Positions 1-5,556 of a DNA stretch of 5,556 nucleotides are shown here, one piece after another; position 1 is the stretch's first letter, and the number at the start of each line of letters is the position of its first letter. The position numbers and the translations under genes are program-made. The DNA comes from Dehalococcoidia bacterium (GTDB lineage: Bacteria > Chloroflexota > Dehalococcoidia > SAR202 > UBA11138): assembly GCA_012270665.1 (NCBI GenBank), contig JAAXHY010000394.1, positions 1-5,556 on the forward strand. The letters run 5' to 3'. The notes beneath the pieces are model-generated. The model worked only from the letters and a program-made list of their open reading frames with translations, was not told the DNA's origin and made no database searches.

Positions 1-1
1 G

Positions 2-1084
2 GACCGTTTCGGATCTCGCGTGATGCTGCCCATAGCCGCGCTGATGACCGGACTCGCGCTGATAGGGCTTGCGTACATCAGCCACGCATGGCAGTTGATT
101 CTGCTGTTCACCGTCATGGGACTCGTCGGTATGAGCGGCCCGGGAGCGCTGGTGACGTCCGTGCCCGTGCTGAAGTGGTTCGTAGTGAACAGGGGACGCG
201 CGCTGGCATTCATGTCACTGGGCATTCCCGTAGGCGCAATGCTGTTCGTTCCCCTGACCCAGTACCTCATAGACACGGTCGGATGGGAAATGGCTTGGAT
301 AATCCTGGCCATCATCGGCATGGGTGTAATCGTGCCGCTTGCGGCCATATTCGTCCGACGGCAGCCCGAGGACATGGGCCTGCTGCCCGATGGAGATATA
401 GACCCGGACTCCGTGGAGCATGGCTCCGGCGCTCCGGGACCGGCTTCTCTGGAAGTCTCCTGGACCGTGTCCGAGGCCATGCGTACAACCACGCTGTGGA
501 GGCTGGTCATAGTGTTCAGCATGGTCTCCCTGGCCACCGGCACCGTCGCGCTTCACAGAATAGCCGACTTCATGGACAAGGGATTCAGTCCCACGCTGAT
601 TTCGTTCGCCACCGCGTTCGACGCAGTGTGCGCGGGAGTGGCGACCTTCACATTCGGGATGCTGGTCAGGCACATTCCCGCGCGCATCCTCGGAGCGACC
701 GGCTTCACGATGCTCGCAATCGCAAGCGTCATGACGATCTACGCCTACAACGACACGATCATGTTCACATCTATGGCGATATTCGGATTGGGTATCGGCG
801 GGATGATGTTCCTGCAGAACTTCATCTGGGCCGACTACTTCGGACGCGAGAGCGTTGGCGCTATACGCGGCTTGGCCAACCCGATCAACTTGGTGGTAGG
901 CGGACTGGGCGCGCCCGCAGCGGGCTACGTCCGAGACATCACCGGCACATATGACCCCGCCTGGTGGGCCGGCGTCGCCCTAATGGTCTTCGCCGCGCTC
1001 CTCACCCTCGCCACCCCCGCCCCGAAAAAGCCAGTCGAGAGCGAGGCCGAGACGGTTCCGCAGACATCGGATAGGCCGACGTGA
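2..1084 (+). CDS. MFS permease (monocarboxylate/oxalate-formate-antiporter-like), 5' partial
   Basis: Inner-membrane transporter of the major facilitator superfamily, substrate unknown. The reading frame is open from base 2 and begins with DRFGSR, the end of the family's motif A in the loop between helices 2 and 3. The gene therefore starts upstream, and the GTG at 20 is an internal valine codon, not the start. About ten hydrophobic segments follow: four, then a polar central loop (roughly bases 350-490) containing RRQPEDMGLLPDGD, then six. This matches helices 3-12 of a 12-helix permease. The 'PEDMGLLPDG' loop is typical of MCT/OFA-like permeases, which move small carboxylates; the actual substrate cannot be read from sequence. 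The last helix (around WWAGVALMVFAALLTL) is followed by a short polar tail rich in Pro, Glu and Lys and a TGA stop. The stop lies 2 bp from the stop of the convergent PIN gene. Family assignment is firm and subfamily likely. Confidence -1.
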   Translation, partial: DRFGSRVMLPIAALMTGLALIGLAYISHAWQLILLFTVMGLVGMSGPGALVTSVPVLKWFVVNRGRALAFMSLGIPVGAMLFVPLTQYLIDTVGWEMAWIILAIIGMGVIVPLAAIFVRRQPEDMGLLPDGDIDPDSVEHGSGAPGPASLEVSWTVSEAMRTTTLWRLVIVFSMVSLATGTVALHRIADFMDKGFSPTLISFATAFDAVCAGVATFTFGMLVRHIPARILGATGFTMLAIASVMTIYAYNDTIMFTSMAIFGLGIGGMMFLQNFIWADYFGRESVGAIRGLANPINLVVGGLGAPAAGYVRDITGTYDPAWWAGVALMVFAALLTLATPAPKKPVESEAETVPQTSDRPT

Positions 1085-1086
1085 TG

Positions 1087-1581
1087 TTAGCGAACGCTCC
1101 GCCCAGTATGGAAATCCAGTTCGCGTATGAGCGCGAACGTGTTGCGACAGGGGATGTTAAAGTCAGCGCACACATCCGGCACATGGCGGTTGGCCCTGAT
1201 TCTACTCGGGCGTGAAGACTCGTTAGATACCACGCAACGCTGATCAGGGACAGCAAGAGCATAGGCAATTAGGAACGGGTCCCTGCCAATTTTCTCAATC
1301 TCATCGTCACTTAGATCAGCGGCGTATCCTTCTTCTGTTACCAGTGTTACAAGCGCCTCACGCACGTCCTCATTAAGCGACAAGGCATCCTTGTTGTCTC
1401 TCAACCAGACCGCGACTGCATCGTTGCCATCCGTGACTTCTTCATAGATTTCCAGCGGAACTTTCACCCGTCCACTCTCACCCATAGCTATCAACCAATC
1501 CCAAAACTCAGGGACTCTATCAATAGGGTAATAGTCGCGGTTGGCTTCTATAAGTACGTTCGCATCGAGAAGGTAATGCAA
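1087..1581 (-). CDS. DUF4411-like PIN-domain protein, putative toxin ribonuclease
   Basis: Probable PIN-fold nuclease of 164 aa. The N-terminus reads HYLLDANVLIEANRDYYP, with the first catalytic acid D6 and the N8 typical of PIN domains. A second acidic motif is VPLEIYEEV (E47/E48), a third is GRDPFLIAYAL (D101), and VVSNE (residues 117-121) takes the place of the family's 'VVTxE' strand. The following HVPDVCADFNIPC segment is characteristic of DUF4411 proteins. PIN proteins of this kind are metal-dependent RNases and often act as toxins; toxicity here is inferred. The start is TTG at 1581-1579, because no ATG or GTG lies in frame nearby and the next codon already enters the PIN strand. An AGG lies about 10 nt upstream, so initiation is probably weak. 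The gene begins 11 bp after the stop of the XRE/ImmA gene and is very likely cotranscribed with it. GC content is lower than in flanking genes (43% at 1501-1560). Confidence -1.
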   Translation of the reverse strand: MHYLLDANVLIEANRDYYPIDRVPEFWDWLIAMGESGRVKVPLEIYEEVTDGNDAVAVWLRDNKDALSLNEDVREALVTLVTEEGYAADLSDDEIEKIGRDPFLIAYALAVPDQRCVVSNESSRPSRIRANRHVPDVCADFNIPCRNTFALIRELDFHTGRSVR

Positions 1582-1592
1582 TAAAACGAAAC

Positions 1593-2780
1593 CTATGAGC
1601 CAACTTCGATCAGACGTTGAACTTGCGCGGGCTTGACCCCCAGGATTTTGGCTGCCTTATAGGTTGTCAGCGTGCCGGCATCCATCATACGACCTGTCAA
1701 TGCGATAAGATCGTTCCCGACGCGGTGCCTGCGTATCACGTAGTAGCCAATACTGACATCCCGATTACGCGCGCGTTCTCGGCGGTTTGCGCGTTCCTGT
1801 TGCCACTGCTGACGAAAGTAGGAAGTTATGACACTGTAGTCTTCCGGCTCGATCTCTCCTAGGCGATACGTATTATAGGCAACCATAGCCCTGCTCAGGT
1901 TGCGCTTGCGGGCAAATTTCTCAATCCTCCCCACCTTCTCATTGAAACTCATCGCACTACTGAGACCTAATAGTTGAGCTTCCCTTTCCGGCAGAAGAAA
2001 CTCCCCGGCCACATTGTCGCAGAATCCCTCCGTATCGCTACCAGCGCCGGAGTTGCCTATCCCTGTTTGACCGAGAACAAGGTGTACCAGTTCATGCAAC
2101 AAGGTAAATGACCATGCGGCTCTGGAATCTTGATCGTTGATTACTATAAACGGGGCTATTTCATCAGCGATCGTAAAACCTCTGAATACATCAGTATCCA
2201 TTGCGGTGTGGTAACTGCCCAGATCGCCTTTGAGCAGCACGAACACGCCGTTACTCCCAGCCTTCTCGCGAAGTAGGCTGAAAGCCGAGTCCGCATCAGG
2301 CCGAGCATAGTATTCACTTGTGGACACATCAATCAGCTTTTTCAGGGACGCTAAAACTACCTTTTGTCCATCGGACATCTTATTGGAACCGATGAATGGA
2401 AGCTGTTCGTCTTCCTCTTGGTCTTCCAAGGCTGCCCGCACCATGCTCTGGCGCGCCTGCACATCCCTGATAAGCGCATCCAGCAGCGCGTTTGCGGAGG
2501 GGTCAGGCTCATTCGGCAGGGTGCGAAAGTCTGCGCCACGATCTCCCTTTCGCGGCGGCTTGGACAGGTAGAATGTGACAAGAGGGCGACGGTACTGCTT
2601 CGCCATTTTGACAAGCGTAGGCCGAGTCGGCTCCGTCTCCCCAGACTCCAAGTCAGACAGCCGCTCTGTGGCCGTCATTCCATGAGCATCTCGGATTCCA
2701 AGTTTCTTAGCTGCCGTCACACGCGTAAGACCGGCAGTCTCCCGTGCCCAGATTAATATTTCGGGGTTCACTTTAGGCAT
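1593..2780 (-). CDS. XRE-family HTH / ImmA-IrrE-like zinc metallopeptidase, putative antitoxin-regulator
   Basis: A 395-aa protein combining an N-terminal XRE helix-turn-helix (about residues 5-70, including ATERLSDLESGETEPTRPTL) with an ImmA/IrrE-type (COG2856/DUF955) peptidase domain. The zinc motif is HELVH at 229-233 within TLLHELVHLVLG. The probable third ligand is E251 in EGFCDNVAGEFLLP. A C-terminal segment with a small HTH look (about 371-392, TYKAAKILGVKPAQVQRL) matches the usual end of long family members, so the protein appears full length. Relatives such as ImmA and IrrE cleave repressors to switch on mobile-element or stress genes, and XRE-COG2856 proteins are often paired with toxin-like partners. 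The PIN gene immediately downstream suggests it autoregulates the operon and counteracts or releases that partner; this is inference. The ATG at 2780 lacks a good ribosome binding site. An AAGGAG at 2817-2812 is instead spaced 7 nt from an in-frame CTG at 2804, which would add 8 residues. Confidence -1.
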   Translation of the reverse strand: MPKVNPEILIWARETAGLTRVTAAKKLGIRDAHGMTATERLSDLESGETEPTRPTLVKMAKQYRRPLVTFYLSKPPRKGDRGADFRTLPNEPDPSANALLDALIRDVQARQSMVRAALEDQEEDEQLPFIGSNKMSDGQKVVLASLKKLIDVSTSEYYARPDADSAFSLLREKAGSNGVFVLLKGDLGSYHTAMDTDVFRGFTIADEIAPFIVINDQDSRAAWSFTLLHELVHLVLGQTGIGNSGAGSDTEGFCDNVAGEFLLPEREAQLLGLSSAMSFNEKVGRIEKFARKRNLSRAMVAYNTYRLGEIEPEDYSVITSYFRQQWQQERANRRERARNRDVSIGYYVIRRHRVGNDLIALTGRMMDAGTLTTYKAAKILGVKPAQVQRLIEVGS

Positions 2781-2832
2781 AGCCGGATGTCCAGTTCTTC
2801 TCAGCGACTTTCTCCTTCTAACACATTTGTCC

Positions 2833-3669
2833 TCAGTCCACGAAGAACGCCCTCAGTTCCCGCAGCAGGAAGTTCGGGTTGTCGCCTGTGATTCCGTGAC
2901 CGGAGTCCGGCACGTCCACCCAGGTCATCGAGGGCTGCGCCCCGATCATCCGAGCTTTGATCTCATCCGACAGGAAGTCGCTCTCGCCGCCCTTCATCTC
3001 CATGATCGGGCAGGTGATCTTGCCCCACTGCTCCCACAGGTAGGGGACCTCCCTCACGCCGAAGCTGCCGTTGATCCAGAACATTTCCGGATCAGACTTG
3101 GCGACGTATTTGCCCGCGTAGTTCAGACGAAGGCCATGCTCCGCCTGGTTGCGATAGTAGTCGGCGCCCGGCCTCGGATTGCCTTCGAGTTGGAGCTCCA
3201 CGTACTCCTCGATACTGCGCCATCCAAGCAGTCGCTTGTTCATGCCCGAAATCTGGTTGCGCGCCGACACGACGCTCATCTCGGGGCCATAGTCGAGGCA
3301 CACAAAGTGCTTCAGATGGTCTGAGCGGTCGCCGGCGTATGCAATGCCGTTTCGCGCCCCCAGCGACGCGCCCACGTAGTCGCACGGCGCGATCCCTACC
3401 TTTTCGACGAACTCCGCCAGATCTCGCGCGAAGTCCGCCACCGCGTAACCCTCCCACGTATGGGACGAGTCCCCATGCCCGCGCTGGTCTATCGCGATGA
3501 CGCGGAACTCCTCATGCAACTCGCGCGCTATGTGGTCCCAGTTATGCGCGTTTCCGCCCTGTCCGTGAACGAGCAGCAGGTTGCGGTTCGACGCCCCTCC
3601 CCAGTCCAGGTAGTGGATGTTGAGACCGTTGACTTCTACGTTGTGATCGGTGGGCGCGATGGTTGTCAT
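2833..3669 (-). CDS. Alpha/beta-fold hydrolase
   Basis: Probable soluble alpha/beta hydrolase of 278 aa, the usual size for the family. Visible signatures are the oxyanion-hole strand LLLVHGQGGNAHNW (HG at 35-36), DQRGHGDS (61-68), the nucleophile elbow GASLG with Ser102, a likely catalytic acid at Asp231 in GGESDFLS, and the catalytic His258 in DSGHGI. The complete triad suggests an active esterase, epoxide hydrolase, lactonase or C-C hydrolase. The substrate cannot be told from sequence. No signal peptide is seen. The open frame extends upstream to 3945, but the ATG at 3669 is preferred. It has AGGAG 8 nt upstream, and the next residues (MTTIAPTDHNVEVNGLNIHY) form the normal family N-terminus. 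The gene ends 52 bp before the XRE/ImmA start on the same strand, so readthrough into that module is possible, although the lower GC of the module suggests a separate origin. Confidence -1.
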   Translation of the reverse strand: MTTIAPTDHNVEVNGLNIHYLDWGGASNRNLLLVHGQGGNAHNWDHIARELHEEFRVIAIDQRGHGDSSHTWEGYAVADFARDLAEFVEKVGIAPCDYVGASLGARNGIAYAGDRSDHLKHFVCLDYGPEMSVVSARNQISGMNKRLLGWRSIEEYVELQLEGNPRPGADYYRNQAEHGLRLNYAGKYVAKSDPEMFWINGSFGVREVPYLWEQWGKITCPIMEMKGGESDFLSDEIKARMIGAQPSMTWVDVPDSGHGITGDNPNFLLRELRAFFVD

Positions 3670-3677
3670 GGATTCTT

Positions 3678-3682
3678 CTCCT
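3678..3682 (-). promoter_or_regulatory. Ribosome binding site of the alpha/beta hydrolase
   Basis: On the minus strand this reads AGGAG and stands 8 nt before the ATG at 3669. It decides the start of the hydrolase at 3669 rather than at upstream in-frame ATGs (3699 or 3945). Confidence -1.
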
Positions 3683-3809
3683 GTGTCTTGTTCACCCATG
3701 TACAATAACACGGAGTCGCTAAAGTTTCTTCCCTTTCGAGCTACGCAGGCATACGCCGTTGCTCCGTCATGAGGCGTCATCGAGAACTTGCTCCGGGATT
3801 CCCGCGCGC

Positions 3810-3836
3810 TTGAACATATCCGAGGCGTGATACAAT
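3810..3836 (+). promoter_or_regulatory. Possible sigma70-type promoter for the broken DHA2 MFS gene
   Basis: TTGAAC (3810-3815) and TACAAT (3831-3836) resemble -35 and -10 boxes. The spacer is 15 bp, shorter than ideal, and TG stands one base before the -10 (TGATACAAT), as in an extended -10. It lies in the otherwise gene-free region 3670-3922 between the divergent hydrolase and MFS relic. The ATG at 3835 overlaps the -10 and also has GAGG 9 nt upstream, so the stretch could alternatively be a translation start. No clear promoter for the hydrolase was found on the opposite strand; TATTGT near its 5' end is only a weak -10 candidate. Confidence -1.
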
Positions 3837-3922
3837 GTCCGAAACTGGCAAACTCCTTCCCCCGTTCGGAAAGCGACGCGGACTGCGTCCCTTCTGTATC
3901 AAGTGGTCCACGCCAGTCGTAA

Positions 3923-4692
3923 ACGCTAACGCTCGCCTCCGGCATCTTCTACAGAACAACCTACAAGTGGTGGGTATTCTCCGCCGCCGCACTCGGAACG
4001 CTGACTTCCGTCATCAACCATGGCGGCATGTCCGTAGCCCTCCCGACCATCGCCCAACACTTCGAATCCGACCTGTCCACCGCCTTCAGGCGGCGCTCGG
4101 ATACACGCCCGCGCTGGTAGGCATAGTACTGCTGCCGAACGCGGTAAGCAGGATAGTGATGGGTCCCCTCAGCGGGCGTCTGTCGGACCGCTACGGCTGG
4201 AAGCCGTTCAACATCATATGGCTTCTTCTGTCCGCCGCCGGACTGTTTACACTCGCCTCCCTGACGGCCTCTTCATCGGTTGTCATGGTACTTGTTGGCA
4301 TCGTGCTGCAGAGCGCTGGGTCGGGGCTGTTCCAGTCCCCCAACTCGGCTTCCATATTCAACGCTGCGGACTCGAGCAGGCACGGCATCGTGTCTGCCTT
4401 CGTGAACCTGTCGCGCAACTCCAGCAACGTCACCGGGATTGCGATAACCGCCTCGATCGTGACCGCCATCATGGCAAGCGGAGAATTCGAGACCAACATA
4501 GACGCGGTACTGGAATCGGGGCCCGGCTCTGGGCTGCTGGACTCGTTCATGACCGGTCTGAAGACCGCATTCCTGGCCATGGGAATTCTTCAGGTCATCG
4601 GGGCCGTCGCGTCCGTGTTCAAGAGCGACGCTCGCCCTGCGCCCTCGCCTGCTACCGCCGACACGCGGGCGACTTCCAGACGCCCAGGATGA
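3923..4692 (+). pseudogene. DHA2-type (EmrB/QacA-like) MFS transporter, internally deleted and frameshifted
   Basis: Two pieces of one drug:H+ antiporter-like gene lie in different frames. The N-terminal piece (frame of base 3923, from about 3941) encodes TYKWWVFSAAALGTLTSV followed by NHGGMSVALPTIAQHFESDLS, the classic first helix and following loop of DHA2 transporters. That frame then runs to a TAG at 4118-4120. The C-terminal piece (frame of base 4084 to the TGA at 4690-4692) starts with LQAALGYTPALVGIVLLP and GPLSGRLSDRYGWKP, which in this family belong to the region around helices 8-10. It continues through the remaining C-terminal helices to AFLAMGILQVIGAVASVF. The two join at about 4076-4084, so roughly half of the transporter, including the first motif A, is absent. 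No in-frame start codon precedes the N-terminal piece after the TAA at 3920. A functional 14-helix carrier cannot be made. An assembly error at the junction is the main alternative. Confidence -1.
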
Positions 4693-4765
4693 CTTCGGAC
4701 ACAAAGCCGCGCCCTCGGCTCTCTTCAGGTAGGATCCACTCACGCGGAAGGACGGGCGCTCAACA

Positions 4766-4786
4766 GCGGAAAGCTGCCTTTTCCGC
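4766..4786. terminator. Hairpin between convergent MFS relic and cupin
   Basis: A perfect 7-bp stem GCGGAAA (4766-4772) / TTTCCGC (4780-4786) with a 7-nt loop sits about 10 bp past the cupin stop and 74 bp past the MFS relic stop. Placement suits a transcription end for the cupin gene. Neither side has a proper T-tract, so it may be a weak or Rho-assisted terminator or simply a chance stem. The rest of 4693-4795 shows nothing else. Confidence -1.
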
Positions 4787-4795
4787 AGTGTCACT

Positions 4796-5158
4796 TCACG
4801 ACATCTCCGGTACACCCCAGACGATCACCAGCTTAAGAGGATCGTCCCCGATACTTCTAAATCCGTGATCAACTCCGGGAGGGGCCATGACCGCGTCGCC
4901 GGGTCCGACCGTAACTTCCTCGTCTCCCATCCACATTACTCCCTCGCCGGCGGTGAAATAGTAGAATTCCTCCAGCGTATTGTCTCCCTCATGGACATGG
5001 GAGCCCTCACTCGCTCCGGGAGGCAGTTCCCATACCTCGATTCTTACCGGCAGGCGAGTAGCCTCGCGGAAGAATCTGCTGCGTGTTACCACTCCCTCCC
5101 CTTCATGCAGCGCGGGAGTCTTGATAACATCCTCGTTCTCGTTCTGCTTCCATCCCAT
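4796..5158 (-). CDS. Small single-domain cupin protein
   Basis: A 120-aa protein forming one cupin beta-barrel. Motif 1 shows SHVHEG with His54 and His56, and Glu64 in EEFYYFTAGEG. Motif 2, GDAVMAPPGVDHGF, supplies His98. The expected three-His, one-Glu metal site is therefore complete. The family's motif-2 terminal Asn position is Ser102, a tolerated change. Such proteins may bind Fe, Mn, Zn or Ni and act as dioxygenases, isomerases or ligand-binding proteins; the reaction cannot be named. There is no fused HTH, so it is not an AraC- or XRE-type regulator. The ATG at 5158 is supported by AGGAG (5171-5167 on the minus strand) at 8-nt spacing. A GATAAT (5184-5179) could be a -10 but lies very close to the ribosome binding site. 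It follows the molybdoenzyme relic and the M28-type gene on the same strand and may once have shared a transcript with them. Confidence -1.
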   Translation of the reverse strand: MGWKQNENEDVIKTPALHEGEGVVTRSRFFREATRLPVRIEVWELPPGASEGSHVHEGDNTLEEFYYFTAGEGVMWMGDEEVTVGPGDAVMAPPGVDHGFRSIGDDPLKLVIVWGVPEMS

Positions 5159-5166
5159 TTCGAGTT

Positions 5167-5171
5167 CTCCT
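5167..5171 (-). promoter_or_regulatory. Ribosome binding site of the cupin gene
   Basis: Reads AGGAG on the minus strand, 8 nt before the ATG at 5158. It fixes the cupin start and has the same spacing as the hydrolase site. Confidence -1.
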
Positions 5172-5218
5172 GACAGGTATTATCGTCAAAGAATGTCATC
5201 GCCAGTCAGCCGTTCATC

Positions 5219-5371
5219 CTACGACACATGAATCGGGTGGGATACAGTTTGGTTGAACAGGTGGCCCTTTTCATTGAAGGGCACGCTGTCCGGCTGCGTG
5301 TTACCCGCGACATCGGTGGCGCGTGTCATTATAGAGCGCTCGCCCGATTTCAGGTTCGAGTTCGCTCTCCC
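5219..5371 (-). pseudogene. Remnant C-terminus of a sulfite-oxidase-family molybdopterin oxidoreductase
   Basis: On the minus strand a short open stretch reads LKSGERSIMTRATDVAGNTQ followed by PDSVPFNEKGHLFNQTVSHP and IHVS, then TAG (5221-5219). This closely resembles the last 45 or so residues of the Mo-co dimerisation domain of sulfite oxidases, whose tail has the pattern of a basic/charged strand, A-x-D, G-N-x-QP, W/F-N-x-x-G-x-x-x-N and a final HVxVS-like strand. The frame is closed by TGA at 5374-5372, and the M28-type gene ends 6 bp beyond, so the molybdopterin-binding part of the enzyme is missing. It is best read as the tail left after a deletion. A 36-aa peptide could start at the ATG at 5329, but no good ribosome binding site is seen and it would hold only part of a domain. 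Family recognition rests on a short stretch but the motif match is specific. Confidence -1.
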
Positions 5372-5377
5372 TCATCT

Positions 5378-5556
5378 CTATCTCCCCCCTGAGTCCTCCG
5401 CCAGGCGATCCAGGAGTTGGATGCCTATGTCAGCGGCCCGACCCATTAGCGTGGGGTTGACCCACTCTATGTCGTCTGCCGGAGAGTTAATGCGAGACAG
5501 GTCGTTGGCAAGGATGAAGATGACGGGGATGCCCGCTTCGTGGAAGGGCGTGTGGT
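5378..5556 (-). CDS. M28-type zinc exopeptidase, C-terminal end (5' partial)
   Basis: The last 58 residues of a protein that enters from beyond the right edge. The sequence begins HTPFHEAGIPVIFI, matching the 'SDHxPFxxxGIP' strand near the end of M28-family peptidases; the split codon before it ends in AC, compatible with the expected Asp. The next segment, RINSPADDIEWVN followed by PTLMGRAADIGIQLLDRL, matches the usual 'xxHTPxDTxExVNxxxL' end of the family. At the place where M28 enzymes normally carry the final zinc-ligand histidine, this protein has asparagine (RIN instead of xIH), a possible single-base change. The family usually consists of secreted or periplasmic aminopeptidases or carboxypeptidases, but the N-terminus and the other ligands are outside the window. 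The TAG stop is at 5380-5378, 6 bp before the molybdoenzyme relic on the same strand. Confidence -1.
   Translation of the reverse strand, partial: HTPFHEAGIPVIFILANDLSRINSPADDIEWVNPTLMGRAADIGIQLLDRLAEDSGGR

Noticed and set aside
215..673. Minus-strand open frame opposite the MFS gene
   Set aside because: Low-complexity shadow translation; the MFS frame has clear helices throughout.
88..954. Long plus-strand open frame of 288 codons inside the MFS gene
   Set aside because: Arg/His-rich translation with no domain pattern; shadow of the MFS permease in another frame.
2820..2833. Imperfect palindrome ACACATTTGT upstream of the XRE gene as an operator
   Set aside because: Only 3 bp of true symmetry (ACA/TGT); too weak to call, although an autoregulatory operator is expected somewhere near.
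2827..3324. Plus-strand 165-codon open frame opposite the hydrolase
   Set aside because: Shadow of the hydrolase; the minus-strand frame carries the complete catalytic triad.
3670..3945. N-terminal extension of the alpha/beta hydrolase to an ATG at 3945
   Set aside because: The extra 92 residues look non-coding and unlike the family, and a good AGGAG ribosome binding site precedes the ATG at 3669.
3835..4692. Intact 285-aa MFS transporter starting at ATG 3835
   Set aside because: Residues before about 4084 are a nonsense translation; the true N-terminal helix is in another frame, showing a deleted, frameshifted gene.
4218..4868. Overlapping open frames on both strands across the MFS relic (4218-4868 plus, 4273-4815 minus)
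   Set aside because: Arg-rich shadow translations; the C-terminal MFS helices read clearly in the other plus frame.
4865..5173. Plus-strand open frame opposite the cupin
   Set aside because: The minus-strand frame has full cupin motifs and a well-placed ribosome binding site.
1..5556. CRISPR arrays, tRNA genes, insertion-sequence ends or attachment sites
   Set aside because: No regular direct repeats, cloverleaf, transposase or integrase signal, or flanking repeats could be seen by eye.

Overview
The window is bacterial, gene-dense and fairly GC-rich. The first 60 bases are about 65% G+C, while sampled stretches of the central minus-strand module are 43-55%. No RNA gene, CRISPR array, insertion sequence or rRNA is visible. 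The gene mix is an MCT-like MFS permease, an alpha/beta hydrolase, a DHA2-type MFS relic, a small cupin, a sulfite-oxidase-family relic and an M28-type peptidase end. It fits an environmental heterotroph, for example a marine or sponge-associated Chloroflexota (SAR202-like) genome, but that placement is inference only.

Layout from left to right. (1) 2-1084 (+) is the 3' part of an MFS permease whose first two helices lie outside the window. (2) 1087-2780 (-) is a two-gene module: an XRE/ImmA-IrrE-type regulator-metallopeptidase followed 11 bp later by a DUF4411-like PIN-domain protein. This is a probable toxin-antitoxin or stress-response pair with a lower GC content than its flanks. (3) 2833-3669 (-) is an intact alpha/beta hydrolase. 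(4) 3670-3922 is a non-coding, divergent region that may hold promoters. (5) 3923-4692 (+) is a broken DHA2-family MFS gene: its first helix is joined out of frame to the C-terminal helices, with the middle missing. (6) 4796-5158 (-) is an intact single-domain cupin. (7) 5219-5371 (-) is the orphan C-terminal tail of a sulfite-oxidase-family molybdoenzyme. (8) 5378-5556 (-) is the C-terminal end of an M28-type peptidase that continues beyond the window.

The intact metabolic genes do not form one obvious pathway. The coherent unit is the XRE-ImmA/PIN pair, with the HTH-protease encoded first and the putative PIN nuclease second from a TTG start with a weak ribosome binding site. Two gene relics and a compositionally distinct module within 5.5 kb suggest a region undergoing gene gain and loss.
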